DNA of 64,000 nucleotides from Helicobacter pylori. GTDB lineage: Bacteria > Campylobacterota > Campylobacteria > Campylobacterales > Helicobacteraceae. Where the stretch lies: assembly GCF_009689985.1 (NCBI RefSeq), contig NZ_QBAW01000002.1:124001-188000 (forward strand), written 5' to 3'. A model generated the notes under the pieces. That model was not told the origin of the DNA. It worked only from the letters and a program-made list of their open reading frames with translations, and made no database searches. Every line of letters begins with the position of its first letter. Position 1 is the first letter of the stretch. Below, piece after piece: positions 10,184 through 19,452 of the stretch. Both the position numbers and the translations under genes were made by a program.

Positions 10184-11722
10184 ATGCAGTTTTTACATGC
10201 GCATCTTTTAAGTGTGGTGATCTTTTTCCCCATGCTGAGCGCGCTATTAGCGTTCTTTATGAGCGATCAAGCGAGCAGGGCGTATGCGATTGTCATCGCT
10301 TTGATTGAATTGTTATTGGTCTTGTTGTTGTGGCATGGGTTTGATATTCAAACAGCAGGCATGCAGTTTGAAGAAACAAAGGAATTAATCTATCAAATTG
10401 GCGTGAATTACCATGTGGGCGTTGATGGCATCGCGCTCTTTTTGTTGCTCTTAAACGCTATCGTGGTGTTATTATGTGTGATTTATGTCAAAGAGCATCG
10501 TAAAGACTTTGCGATCTGTCTTTTGTTGTTAGAGGGGATTTTGATGGGCGTGTTTTCTTCTCTTAATATGATCTTTTTCTACGCTTTTTGGGAAATCTCG
10601 CTCCTGCCGGTTTTATACCTCATCGGTCGTTTTGGCCGTAATCATAAAATCTATTCCGGCATGAAGTTTTTCCTCTACACCTTTTTAGCGTCGTTATGCA
10701 TGCTTTTAGGCATTTTATACATTGGGTATTACTACGCTAGCAATTACGGCATGATGAGTTTTGATATTTTAGACTGGTATCAGTTGAACTTTTCTAGCGA
10801 GATTAAAATCTGGCTCTTTGTGGCTTTCTTAATAGGGATTGCAGTTAAAATCCCACTCTTTCCCTTACACACATGGTTGCCTTATGCGTATTCTAACGCT
10901 CCTACTTTAGGCTCTGTCATGCTTTCGGCCTTGCTTTCTAAAATGGGGACTTACGCTTTATTACGCTTCTTGCTCCCGCTTTTTCCTGAACTTTCAGAGA
11001 TCTATTTAACCCCTATAGCCATTGTGGCGCTGTGCATGATTATTTATGGAGGTTTTCTAGCCTACGCTCAAAAAGATTTAAAAACCCTCATCGCTTATAG
11101 CTCGTTCTCGCACATGGGAGTCGTGGTGCTTGGGGTTTTTTCTTTCAATGTTGAGGGGATTTCAGGGGCGGTGTTTATGATGTTTGCGCATGGTATTATC
11201 GTCATGGGATTATTTTTGCTCGCTGGTATCTTGGAAGAACGCGCTAGCAGTTTAGAAATCGCTCGCTTTGGATCGATCGCTAAAAGCGCTCCTGTTTTTG
11301 CAGCCTTTTTTATGATCGTTTTAATGGCGAACGTGGGCATGCCTTTAAGCATTGGTTTTGTGGGAGAGTTTTTAAGCTTGTTAGGGTTTTTTGCCACTTA
11401 CCCTCTTTTGGCTATCATTGCTGGGACAAGCATCATCCTGTCAGCGGTTTACATGCTCACTTCATATAAAGATGTTTTCTTTGGTAATTTGAAAGCTGGG
11501 AACAATCAAATCAGCGTGTTTGAAGATTTGAACGCTCGTGAGGTAGGGGTTTTAAGCGTGATTTTAGCTTTGATTTTGATTTTAGGGATTTATCCTAAAA
11601 TCCTTTTAAAACCGATTGAGCAAGGCTCTAAGCAGCTTTTAGAAGTGATAGAAATCCGCTCGCTCCCTTTTTTAGGTTCATTGGACACTAAGATAAAAGA
11701 GGTCTCTTATGTTAATAGATAG
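10184..11722 (+). CDS. nuoM: NADH-quinone oxidoreductase subunit M
   Basis: This antiporter-like proton-pumping subunit has 512 aa. Recognisable motifs are FYAFWEISLLPVLYLIG with the conserved Glu, KIPLFPLHTWLPYAYSNAP, and KDLKTLIAYSSFSHMG with the conserved Lys. It starts 3 bases after nuoL and overlaps nuoN by 14 bases, so the three pump subunits are translated from one mRNA. Confidence 0.97.
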   Translation: MQFLHAHLLSVVIFFPMLSALLAFFMSDQASRAYAIVIALIELLLVLLLWHGFDIQTAGMQFEETKELIYQIGVNYHVGVDGIALFLLLLNAIVVLLCVIYVKEHRKDFAICLLLLEGILMGVFSSLNMIFFYAFWEISLLPVLYLIGRFGRNHKIYSGMKFFLYTFLASLCMLLGILYIGYYYASNYGMMSFDILDWYQLNFSSEIKIWLFVAFLIGIAVKIPLFPLHTWLPYAYSNAPTLGSVMLSALLSKMGTYALLRFLLPLFPELSEIYLTPIAIVALCMIIYGGFLAYAQKDLKTLIAYSSFSHMGVVVLGVFSFNVEGISGAVFMMFAHGIIVMGLFLLAGILEERASSLEIARFGSIAKSAPVFAAFFMIVLMANVGMPLSIGFVGEFLSLLGFFATYPLLAIIAGTSIILSAVYMLTSYKDVFFGNLKAGNNQISVFEDLNAREVGVLSVILALILILGIYPKILLKPIEQGSKQLLEVIEIRSLPFLGSLDTKIKEVSYVNR

Positions 11723-13181
11723 TCTCCACATCTCTTTTGATAGCTTTAATTTTGAGAGCATTTTGCCCATGCTGGTGTTGGTGTGTGGGGGGATTTTCAC
11801 GCTCTTAATCAACGCTTTCACTTCCAGGTTTTCACGCAATTTGAATGTGTTTTTATGCATGCTCTTTTTGGTTTTGGATTTTTTGGTGGTTTTAGGGTTA
11901 GAAGAGCAAGAAAACGCCTTTTTTGGGTTTTTAAGCTTGGATACTCTCTCGCTCATCTCTCAAAGCATTGTCTTGATTTCAGCCTTTTTGCTCATTTTCT
12001 TAGCCCTTTCAAAAGAACGCTTCAACGAATTTCAAACCGCTGAATTTTATTCCTTATACTTGTTTATTGTTGCTGGCTTTCAGTTCATGGTTTCAAGCAA
12101 CCATTTATTGCTAATCCTTATTGGGCTAGAGACAGCGTCCTTACCCCTTTGTGTGTTAATGGCGTTGAGCGATAAACGCTACGGATTAGAAGCAGGGATC
12201 AAGTATTTCACTATGGGGGCGATGGCGAGCGCGTTTTTTGCCATGGGGGCTATGGCTTTTTACTTGCTTACAGGGAGTTTGAATCTTGAAGTCATTACCC
12301 TATACTTGCACACTGAGGGTATCACAAACCCCATGCTTTTTGCGATGGGCGCTATTTTTTTGATTGGAGCGATTGGCTTTAAGGTTTCTCTAGTGCCTTT
12401 CCATACCTGGATGCCTGATGTGTATGAGGGCAATAACCCGGTCTTTGCGAGCTATATTTCCATTGTGCCTAAAATCGCTGGCTTTGTGGTAGCGACTCGC
12501 CTTTTTGGGGCGTTTATAGACACCCGTATCGCTTGGGTAGAAGACATTTTTTATGTTTTGATTCTTATGACTATCACCATTCCTAATTTCATTGCTTTAT
12601 GGCAAGAAGATGTCAAAAGAATGCTCGCTTATAGCTCCATTTCGCATTCTGGGTTCGCTTTAGCGTGCGTGTTTATCCACACTGAAGATAGCCAACAGGC
12701 GATGTTTGTTTACTGGTTCATGTTCGCCTTCACTTACATTGGGGCTTTTGGCCTTTTATGGCTCTTAAAAAGCCGGGAAAAAACATGGGATGAACGCTAC
12801 GATCACCCTTATTCCAAATTCAACGGCCTTATCAAAACCCACCCTTTAGTGGCGATCTTGGGCGCTATTTTTGTTTTTGGGCTTGCAGGGATCCCGCCTT
12901 TTAGCGTGTTTTGGGGGAAATTTTTAGCCGTTGAAAGCGCGTTAGAGAGCAATCACATTCTTTTAGCGGTGGTGATGTTAGTTAATAGCGCGGTGGCTGC
13001 GTTTTATTATTTCCGTTGGCTCGTAGCGATGTTTTTCAATAAGCCCTTACAAAGCTACGCTCAAAACGATATTTACACCCAAAACGCTACCATGCCCATT
13101 TATGCGGTCATTATTGCCATGGCGTTAGCGTGCTTGTTCTCTGTGTTTATGATGCGAGGGCTTTTAGAGTTTGTGGCTTAA
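11709..13181 (+). CDS. nuoN: NADH-quinone oxidoreductase subunit N
   Basis: This third antiporter-like subunit of the membrane arm has 490 aa. It shows LLILIGLETASLPLCVL with the conserved Glu, KVSLVPFHTWMPDVYEG and EDVKRMLAYSSISHSGF, all typical of NuoN. It is the last complex I gene. The stop lies inside the beginning of pflA (11-base overlap), so the flagellar gene appears joined to the nuo transcript. Confidence 0.97.
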   Translation: MLIDSLHISFDSFNFESILPMLVLVCGGIFTLLINAFTSRFSRNLNVFLCMLFLVLDFLVVLGLEEQENAFFGFLSLDTLSLISQSIVLISAFLLIFLALSKERFNEFQTAEFYSLYLFIVAGFQFMVSSNHLLLILIGLETASLPLCVLMALSDKRYGLEAGIKYFTMGAMASAFFAMGAMAFYLLTGSLNLEVITLYLHTEGITNPMLFAMGAIFLIGAIGFKVSLVPFHTWMPDVYEGNNPVFASYISIVPKIAGFVVATRLFGAFIDTRIAWVEDIFYVLILMTITIPNFIALWQEDVKRMLAYSSISHSGFALACVFIHTEDSQQAMFVYWFMFAFTYIGAFGLLWLLKSREKTWDERYDHPYSKFNGLIKTHPLVAILGAIFVFGLAGIPPFSVFWGKFLAVESALESNHILLAVVMLVNSAVAAFYYFRWLVAMFFNKPLQSYAQNDIYTQNATMPIYAVIIAMALACLFSVFMMRGLLEFVA

Positions 13182-15576
13182 GTCAAAAATCTTTCTTTTA
13201 ATGGGCTTGCTCTCCCATTCTCTCAATGCCTTAAGCTTGACGCTCACGCAAGGCAAAGAAGGTGGGGAAGATTTTTCGGTTTTAACCTTACGACACAATA
13301 AGGCGTTTTCTTGTTTTTATACCAATGAAAAACCACCAAGCGGGATTGAAGCCTCTCTATCCATTATACACGCTAAACGCCCCATAGAATGCGTGATAGA
13401 CTCTATCCCTAAGGAGGGTTTTACCCCTTTAGAAAACGCTTTTTTCAATATCACCTATTCTATGCGCCAACAACAATTCATTTTACACATCAAACCCAAA
13501 GTGATGCGAAGACTCACCCTTTTTTCTTTTGATAGGGATTATAAAAAAGCGATCCCCCTTTTTGTGGAAAACGATCCTAAAGCCAAAATGTGGCAAATCA
13601 TAGGCTATGATCAAAATATCCCTTTTTTGAGCGAAAAAGACAACGCTCAAAAAGGCTTGAATTTCCCCATTGTCATTAAAGACGCTCAAACCCCCATCAT
13701 TCAAGAACTAGATGTGAATAACAAACCCCTACTCACCACAAAGGGCTATGATTTAAACGCTTATTTAGAAGCTAAAAAACAAATCAATTCGCAAGCCTAT
13801 TTTGACGCCCTACGCACGATCAGCCGCGCGTTTAAAAACTACCCTCAAACGATATTTAAAAAAGATCTGTATTTATTAGAAATTATCGCATTAGGCCAAT
13901 TAGGCATTAAAAAATCCTTACTCATAGATATTGGCACCAAGTGGATTAAAAATTACCCGACTGACCCCAATATCCCTGAAGCGTTATACTATGTCGCCAA
14001 AGCTTTAAATGAAAACAACAATTACAAACAGGCCATGCGTTATTACAAACGCATCCTTTTAGAATACAAAAACTCCCGCTACGCTCCCTTAGCCCAAATG
14101 CGTTTAGCCATTGAAGCGGCTGAAGGCTCTGATTTGAGCAACGCTAACATGCTTTTTAAAGAAGCTTTTTCTAACGCCAAAGACAAAGAGAGCGCGAGTG
14201 AAATCGCGCTTAATTGGGCTGAAGCAGAGATAAACTATCAAAACTTCAACAATGCTAAATACCTCATTGATAAGGTGGTTCAATCCAACCCTGATTATAT
14301 TTCTCAACACAGCGAATCAGCCCTAGACTTGCTCAAGTTATTGAAAAAAAACCAGATGAATGAAAGCGCGATTGAGATCGCTCACTTGCTCCTCAATCAA
14401 GATGATGACTTGAAAGCTAAAGAGCAAGCGCTCTATGACTTAGGGGCGTTGTATGCAAGGATCAAGGACTTTAAGAACGCCCACCTTTACAACCTACAAT
14501 ATTTGCAAGACCATGCGGAATTGGATAAAGCTTCTGTCGTTAGAATGCGCGATGAAAAAGCCCTTTTTTCCATGGAGGGGAACACGCAAGAAAAAATCGC
14601 CCATTATGATAAAATCATTCAAAATTTCCCTAATTCTGATGAAGCCCTAAAAGCTTTGGAATTGAAAGCCCAACTGTTGTTTGAAAATAAGCGTTATGCT
14701 GAAGTGTTAGGCATGCAAAAAAATTTGCCTAAAGATTCTCCTTTGATCCAAAAAACGCTCAATGTCCTTGCTAAAACCCCATTAGAGAACAATCGTTGCG
14801 AAGAAGCTTTAAAATACTTATCCCAGATCACCGCCTTTGAATTTACCCCCAAAGAAGAAATCCAAGCCTTTGATTGCTTGTATTTCGCATCGCTCAAAGA
14901 AAAAGCGCAAGTTATTGCCCTAAACGCTTTAAAAACAGCTAAAACCCCTAGCGAAAAATTAATATGGCTTTATCGTTTGGGGCGTAATTACTACCGCTTA
15001 GGGGATTTTAAAAATTCCACTCTGGCTTCTAAAGACGCTTTAATCCTCGCTCAAAGCTTAAATAAAAAGGAATTTTATGATATTGCTTTTGTTTTATTTT
15101 CAGATTACATGCAAAACAATGAAAAAGAATTGGCACTCAATTTGTATGCGTTTTTAGAAAAGCATTTCAAAGACGATAAACGCATGGCGTTGGTTTATTT
15201 TAAATTGCTAGAGAATGAAAAAGACCCTAAAAGCGTCAAAATTTATGCCACAAGCTTACTCAAACTCCAAGACGCTTACAGGGATTATTCTTACACGCCC
15301 TTTAGCGAATTTGCCCTAATTAACGCTTACCGAACCACCAAAGACTATTCAAAAGCGTTAGAAACGCTAGACAAGCTTTTAAACCGCAGGCTTTCTTTAG
15401 AAGATCACCAAAAAGCCTTGTATTTACAATCGAGCCTACTGGATTTAACCAACCAAAAAGCAAAATCTAAAGCCAGTTTAGAAAAATGCGTTCAATTAAA
15501 ACAAAAAGATCAAACAAACGCATGGCAAAATTTATGCGAACAGGGTTTAAATTTATTCAAAAACAAGGAGTCATGA
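13171..15576 (+). CDS. pflA: PflA, paralysed-flagella motor protein
   Basis: This exported protein of 801 aa starts from a TTG at 13171 overlapping nuoN. A signal peptide is visible (basic WLKSK, hydrophobic IFLLMGLL, then SHSLNALS). The body is a series of alpha-helical TPR-like repeats, for example EALYYVAKALNENNNYKQA and TWLYRL-type pairs. In Campylobacter and Helicobacter, PflA with PflB builds periplasmic rings of the enlarged flagellar motor scaffold; loss gives assembled but non-rotating flagella. Assignment rests on position after nuoN, length and the repeat pattern. Confidence 0.9.
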   Translation: MWLKSKIFLLMGLLSHSLNALSLTLTQGKEGGEDFSVLTLRHNKAFSCFYTNEKPPSGIEASLSIIHAKRPIECVIDSIPKEGFTPLENAFFNITYSMRQQQFILHIKPKVMRRLTLFSFDRDYKKAIPLFVENDPKAKMWQIIGYDQNIPFLSEKDNAQKGLNFPIVIKDAQTPIIQELDVNNKPLLTTKGYDLNAYLEAKKQINSQAYFDALRTISRAFKNYPQTIFKKDLYLLEIIALGQLGIKKSLLIDIGTKWIKNYPTDPNIPEALYYVAKALNENNNYKQAMRYYKRILLEYKNSRYAPLAQMRLAIEAAEGSDLSNANMLFKEAFSNAKDKESASEIALNWAEAEINYQNFNNAKYLIDKVVQSNPDYISQHSESALDLLKLLKKNQMNESAIEIAHLLLNQDDDLKAKEQALYDLGALYARIKDFKNAHLYNLQYLQDHAELDKASVVRMRDEKALFSMEGNTQEKIAHYDKIIQNFPNSDEALKALELKAQLLFENKRYAEVLGMQKNLPKDSPLIQKTLNVLAKTPLENNRCEEALKYLSQITAFEFTPKEEIQAFDCLYFASLKEKAQVIALNALKTAKTPSEKLIWLYRLGRNYYRLGDFKNSTLASKDALILAQSLNKKEFYDIAFVLFSDYMQNNEKELALNLYAFLEKHFKDDKRMALVYFKLLENEKDPKSVKIYATSLLKLQDAYRDYSYTPFSEFALINAYRTTKDYSKALETLDKLLNRRLSLEDHQKALYLQSSLLDLTNQKAKSKASLEKCVQLKQKDQTNAWQNLCEQGLNLFKNKES

Positions 15577-15577
15577 C

Positions 15578-16957
15578 ATGGACATTAGCATTTTTAGAGA
15601 ATACGATATTAGAGGCATTTACCCCACCACTTTAGACGAAAAGAGCGCCTTTAGTATCGGCGTGGAGTTAGGGAAAATCATGCGAGAATGCGATAAAAGC
15701 GTGTTTGTAGGGCATGACGCAAGGGTGCATGGGCGCTTTTTGTTTGAAGCTTTGAGCGCGGGGCTGCAATCAAGCGGCTTGAAAGTGTATGATTTAGGGC
15801 TAATCCCCACACCGGTAGCGTATTTTGCAGCCTTCAATGAAATCAATGGTATTCAATGCCCTAATTCCATCATGATCACTGGCTCTCACAACCCCAAAGA
15901 ATACAACGGCTTTAAAATCACGCTCAACCAAAACCCGTTTTATGGCAAGGACATTCAGGCTTTAAAAGACACGCTTTTAAACGCAAAGCATGAAATAAAA
16001 CCCCTAAAAGAAACACCAGAGAAAGTCAATGCCCTAGAAGCGTATCAACGCTATTTGATCAAGGACTTTAAGCATTTAAAAAATCTTAAATACAAAATCG
16101 CCCTGGATTTTGGTAATGGCGTGGGGGCGTTAGGGCTAGAGCCGATTTTAAAGGCTTTAAACATTGATTTTAGCAGCCTTTATAGCGATCCTGATGGGAA
16201 TTTCCCTAACCACCACCCAGACCCTAGCGAAGCGAAAAACTTAAAAGATTTAGAAAAACACATGCAAGAAAACGCTATTTTAATAGGCTTTGCTTTTGAT
16301 GGCGATGCGGATAGGATTGCGATGCTAAGCTCTCATCATATCTATGCGGGCGATGAATTGGCGATTTTATTCGCTAAACGCTTGCATGCTCAAGGCATCA
16401 CCCCCTTTGTGATAGGCGAAGTCAAATGCTCTCAAGTGATGTATAACACGATTAATACTTTTGGCAAGACGCTCATGTATAAAACCGGGCATAGCAATTT
16501 AAAAATCAAGCTCAAAGAAACCAACGCGCATTTTGCGGCTGAAATGAGCGGGCATATCTTTTTTAAAGAACGCTATTTTGGCTATGATGACGCTCTTTAT
16601 GCATGCTTAAGGGCTTTAGAATTATTGCTTGAACAAAGTCCAAGCGATTTGGAAAACATTATTAAAAACCTCCCCTATTCCTACACCACGCCTGAAGAAA
16701 AAATCGCCGTGAGCGAAGAAGAAAAATTTGAAATCATTCACAACTTACAAGAAGCGCTTAAAAACCCGCCAAGCCATTTCCCCAAAATCAAAGAAATCAT
16801 CAGCATTGATGGCGTGAGGGTGGTTTTTGAACATGGTTTTGGGCTTATTCGCGCAAGCAACACCACCCCGTATTTAGTCAGCCGCTTTGAAGGCAAGGAT
16901 GAGATAACGGCGTTAGAATATAAAAGGGCGTTGCTTGGGTTATTAGAAAAACTTTAA
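15578..16957 (+). CDS. algC: Phosphomannomutase/phosphoglucomutase
   Basis: This phosphohexomutase of 459 aa interconverts hexose-6-phosphate and hexose-1-phosphate for GDP-mannose and LPS sugar synthesis. Family landmarks: the N-terminal FREYDIRGIYP, the phosphoserine loop ITGSHNPKEYNG with Ser at about residue 103, the metal loop DGDADRI from about residue 241, the sugar loop EMSGHIFF, and a C-terminal phosphate-binding RASNTTP. It starts two bases after pflA. It is likely the last gene of the nuo-pflA-algC run, followed by a possible weak terminator. Confidence 0.93.
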   Translation: MDISIFREYDIRGIYPTTLDEKSAFSIGVELGKIMRECDKSVFVGHDARVHGRFLFEALSAGLQSSGLKVYDLGLIPTPVAYFAAFNEINGIQCPNSIMITGSHNPKEYNGFKITLNQNPFYGKDIQALKDTLLNAKHEIKPLKETPEKVNALEAYQRYLIKDFKHLKNLKYKIALDFGNGVGALGLEPILKALNIDFSSLYSDPDGNFPNHHPDPSEAKNLKDLEKHMQENAILIGFAFDGDADRIAMLSSHHIYAGDELAILFAKRLHAQGITPFVIGEVKCSQVMYNTINTFGKTLMYKTGHSNLKIKLKETNAHFAAEMSGHIFFKERYFGYDDALYACLRALELLLEQSPSDLENIIKNLPYSYTTPEEKIAVSEEEKFEIIHNLQEALKNPPSHFPKIKEIISIDGVRVVFEHGFGLIRASNTTPYLVSRFEGKDEITALEYKRALLGLLEKL

Positions 16958-16967
16958 AATAGAGCTT

Positions 16968-16996
16968 GGGATAATCTCATTTTATATCCCTTACTT
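16968..16996 (+). terminator. Possible weak terminator after algC
   Basis: GGGATA (16968-16973) can pair with TATCCC (16985-16990) around an 11-base loop, followed by a short T-rich stretch. It lies 10 bases past the algC stop and before a new promoter. The stem is only six pairs, so this is tentative. Confidence 0.4.
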
Positions 16997-17096
16997 TTAA
17001 AAATATAAATCAATTAAACAAGTTGCTTTTTTAAACCACACATAAAATCATAAGATCTCAAATTTTTTGCACTATTTAAGCTAAGCCTAAGCCTAT

Positions 17097-17102
17097 TATA
17101 AT
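17097..17102 (+). promoter_or_regulatory. -10 box of the 132-aa coiled-coil gene
   Basis: A perfect TATAAT stands 32 bases upstream of the ATG at 17135. There is no clear -35 box, which is normal for H. pylori sigma-80 promoters. Confidence 0.6.
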
Positions 17103-17134
17103 GAAAAGTTTTAAATCAATCGTAAAGGATTTTT

Positions 17135-17533
17135 ATGAATACAGATAATCATAACAATGAGAAAAAGAATACTATTACTCATAGGATGAAAATCGCTCAC
17201 AATAGTCTTCCGGAAACAGACATGAAAGCCCACATGGAACCGATGTGGCACAAACTAGCTAACATAAGATCTGAAATGCTTGTAGAAAAGAAAAAACAAC
17301 TTGAAGAAAGAGGCATTCAACTTGAAATAAAAGAAAAAAGCGAGGTGCAAGAACGAGAATCTTTTAAGAGAGAAAAAGAATCTTTTGAAAGAGAAAAGAA
17401 ACTTATGGAAGAAGAATTTCAAGTTCAAAGAGAACTTCTAGAAATCTATTATGGTTACCCAACACAAAAAAATAAACCTGGAATTAAATATGATGACACA
17501 ATAGACATAGAACCCGAAGACGAAAAGGACTAA
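17135..17533 (+). CDS. Coiled-coil hypothetical protein (HP1276-like)
   Basis: This is a 132-aa hydrophilic protein of unknown function. About residues 45-110 are a long charged helix rich in Lys/Glu (EKKKQLEERG, ESFKREKESF, FEREKKLMEEEF) that should form a coiled coil. There is no signal peptide and no membrane segment. It has its own promoter (TATAAT at 17097) and AAAGGA just upstream of the ATG. It lies between algC and the left junction of the 14 kb inverted block, so it sits in variable surroundings. I do not recognise a domain and infer no function. Confidence 0.75.
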   Translation: MNTDNHNNEKKNTITHRMKIAHNSLPETDMKAHMEPMWHKLANIRSEMLVEKKKQLEERGIQLEIKEKSEVQERESFKREKESFEREKKLMEEEFQVQRELLEIYYGYPTQKNKPGIKYDDTIDIEPEDEKD

Positions 17534-17546
17534 ACAATCAATAGTT

Positions 17547-17718
17547 CTGCGATTTTAAGCCACTATCAACCACACTGCAAGGCTACTTTTATATTGTTAT
17601 TAGGCTTATGGCGGTATTTTCTACTCTAACACCATAATAAGGCATGTGCAATAAAAAGCCTGATGATTGTTAATCTGTGATCTTTAATTTTTTGGTGCAA
17701 CAAAGCCTAAAAACCTTA
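17547..17718. repeat. Inverted duplication, left copy A'
   Basis: The reverse complement of this 172-base segment matches 31073-31240 with scattered differences and small indels. Shared blocks include AACAATCATCAGGCTTT, ACCGCCATAAGCCTAA and AGTGTGGTTGATAG. The right copy begins at the trpA stop codon, so this segment was presumably originally the region downstream of trpA. It marks one end of the inverted 14 kb block. Confidence 0.9.
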
Positions 17719-18165
17719 AAGAAGAAATTAATAGCATAACAAACCAAACCAGCACCATAAAGGGTCAAATTGACAACACAAAAAGAGATTTTGTTGCTAT
17801 TCTTGGGATCTTTGCTGCTATCTTTATGGCGTTTGAGTGGGCTTAAAATTAATTTGGCTATTTTTGATAAGAAAGGGCTAGATGGTTTAATTGCCTTATA
17901 CTTATTCATGTTCGCATCGTTTTTCACTCTCATTTTATTACACTCTCTCTATCGTTTTGTAAAAGATATTGCAAACAGCAATCAAAATTTCAATAAAACT
18001 GACTCAAAAGAATATAAGGTCTCCATTGTTTTGCTTATCGTAATTTTTATTGCGGTGGTAGTGGTTGTGGGTGTAAAGACTTATAAAGATTTTAGCACAA
18101 GTAATAATAGCTCCCAAACTAACCACAAGATCTCTTATTGTCATACAGCCATGCTATTTGTTTGA
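17697..18165 (+). pseudogene. Frameshifted membrane protein gene remnant
   Basis: Two reading frames together give one plausible protein. The first runs 17697-17831 (coiled-coil-like NLKEEINSITNQTSTI, then DFVAILGIFAAIFMAFEWA, then stop). From about 17830 the frame that opens with a TTG at 17770 continues with GLKINLAIFDKKGLDG, a membrane segment (LYLFMFASFFTLILLHSL) and a second one (VSIVLLIVIFIAVVVVVGV). The helix context breaks near GCGTTTGAGTGGGCT, so I read one ancestral gene with an indel of 1-2 bases. The 131-aa open frame from 17770 could be annotated as a gene, but its first 20 residues are an out-of-frame reading. There is no ATG. It fills the gap between the two duplicated segments at the left junction. 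Confidence 0.6.
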
Positions 18166-18170
18166 TCCTA

Positions 18171-18439
18171 CCTAACAAAACCCACTTATGAAAACTTTTG
18201 ATACACTAACACCACCGATTTAGGTGTAGAGCTGAGACTAAAAAAACTATCTGTAGCTTCATTGAGCGAGCCAGAAAAGAGCGTTTTTAAACGCAAGTTT
18301 TTTAAGGGGTATTTGAGGTTTTTAGAAGTGAATCGGGCTTTAAGATCCAAACTAAAAAGCGAGATTTGCTCCCCTTTAAAACTGGGCAAAGTAAAAGGGG
18401 TTTCTAACACCCTAAAAAGACCATAGTCGCTTATGGCTT
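18171..18439. repeat. Inverted duplication, left copy B' (3' part of thiN)
   Basis: This 269-base segment covers the last 84 or so codons of thiN and 15 bases beyond it. Its reverse complement matches 31278-31546 over the same 269 bases with only a handful of substitutions. It marks the other end of the inverted block. Confidence 0.95.
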
Positions 18440-18800
18440 GGATTTTTTGGCAAAATTTAAAATACTCCAGCAATAAAAAAGTGTTCGCTAAGGCATGATC
18501 TTCTCGCTTGCCATTCAACCCTAAAAAAATGAAATCATCACAGCCTTTATTCAAAGCATAAAAAAAGGCTTTGGACAAATCGTTGCTGTTTTGTTCGCTC
18601 ACACATATAGGGTTATACAAAGCTTTCAAATGCGAATCAATGCTATCTAGATCGCCTATAACAACGCTGGGCTTGAATTGAAGCGCATGCAATGACATAA
18701 CAGCCCCATCGCATGCGATTAAAAAGGGAGCGTTTTGTAAAAGGTCTAAGCATTTTTGGGATTTAGGAAACTCCCCATTCGCTAAGATCACTGCTTGCAT
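18186..18800 (-). CDS. thiN: Thiamine pyrophosphokinase
   Basis: This 204-aa enzyme transfers pyrophosphate from ATP to thiamine, giving the cofactor TPP. The family motifs are ACDGAVMSLHAL, VVIGDLDSID with the metal-binding acidic residues, QNSNDLSKAFFYAL and FLGLNGKREDHALANTFLLL. The C-terminal beta domain closes the protein. The start overlaps the end of pnuT by 13 bases, so import and phosphorylation of thiamine are co-translated under one TPP riboswitch. Its last 74 codons or so are duplicated as a fragment at 31307-31531. This is the intact copy. Confidence 0.92.
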   Translation of the reverse strand: MQAVILANGEFPKSQKCLDLLQNAPFLIACDGAVMSLHALQFKPSVVIGDLDSIDSHLKALYNPICVSEQNSNDLSKAFFYALNKGCDDFIFLGLNGKREDHALANTFLLLEYFKFCQKIQAISDYGLFRVLETPFTLPSFKGEQISLFSLDLKARFTSKNLKYPLKNLRLKTLFSGSLNEATDSFFSLSSTPKSVVLVYQKFS

Positions 18801-19450
18801 GACTGATTCCAGCGGTTAAAATAATACAAGCCAATAAAAAGGTATAGAATCGTTGTGAAGAGTTGCACCAAACTCTCTGTAGAAATTTGGAAAATACAAA
18901 ACCACACAATAATGGACACGATATTCCCCAAAGTTACTAGCGCATAATTTTCTATATAGCGCAAAACCTGTAAAATAAAAGCAATAATAAAGATGACGAA
19001 ATTAAAACTCTCTGCCCATAAAAAATTCGTTTTAATCTCTTTAAAAAACAAAGCGCTCGCATAAGTTAAAACCCCTACGCCTAAAACGAGCGCAAAACGC
19101 CAATTTTTGGGAAATTTTTGAGCCTTGATAACGCCTTCATGCTGCTCTGTCTTTTTCCATGCGAACAGCCCATAAATCGTTACTGGCATATACAAAAAAA
19201 GGCATAAAATCACATCAGCGTTTAATTTCCACTGATAAGCGACATAAGCGTAACTCAAATTATAAACAAGACCAAACACAAAGCAAATCGTTTGCCTTTC
19301 TCCGGCAAAAAACGCATACAAAACCCCACTAAGCCCTGCTAAAAGATTAACAAATGAGCCTTTGACAAGGATGTTAGTGGTAATTAAAAACACGCAAGAA
19401 AGAATGAGCGTGGCGTAAAATCGTTTGGATAGTTGGGTGGTTATTAACAT
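18788..19450 (-). CDS. pnuT: PnuC-family vitamin transporter, probably PnuT (thiamine)
   Basis: This membrane protein of 220 aa has about seven hydrophobic segments and the PnuC-family region YGLFAWKKTE (usually written YGWYRW). Family members are often annotated as nicotinamide riboside transporter PnuC. Here it overlaps thiamine pyrophosphokinase and lies directly behind a TPP riboswitch, so the substrate is most likely thiamine (PnuT type). Energy-independent uptake followed by trapping through phosphorylation is the known logic of such pairs. The ATG at 19450 has AAGGA eight bases upstream, inside the riboswitch. Confidence 0.88.
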   Translation of the reverse strand: MLITTQLSKRFYATLILSCVFLITTNILVKGSFVNLLAGLSGVLYAFFAGERQTICFVFGLVYNLSYAYVAYQWKLNADVILCLFLYMPVTIYGLFAWKKTEQHEGVIKAQKFPKNWRFALVLGVGVLTYASALFFKEIKTNFLWAESFNFVIFIIAFILQVLRYIENYALVTLGNIVSIIVWFCIFQISTESLVQLFTTILYLFIGLYYFNRWNQSCKQ

Positions 19451-19452
19451 GT

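Noticed and set aside
17770-18165. Intact 131-aa membrane protein gene from TTG
   Set aside because: The first 20 or so residues come from reading the wrong frame; the sense frame upstream encodes the matching helix, so a frameshifted remnant is more likely.
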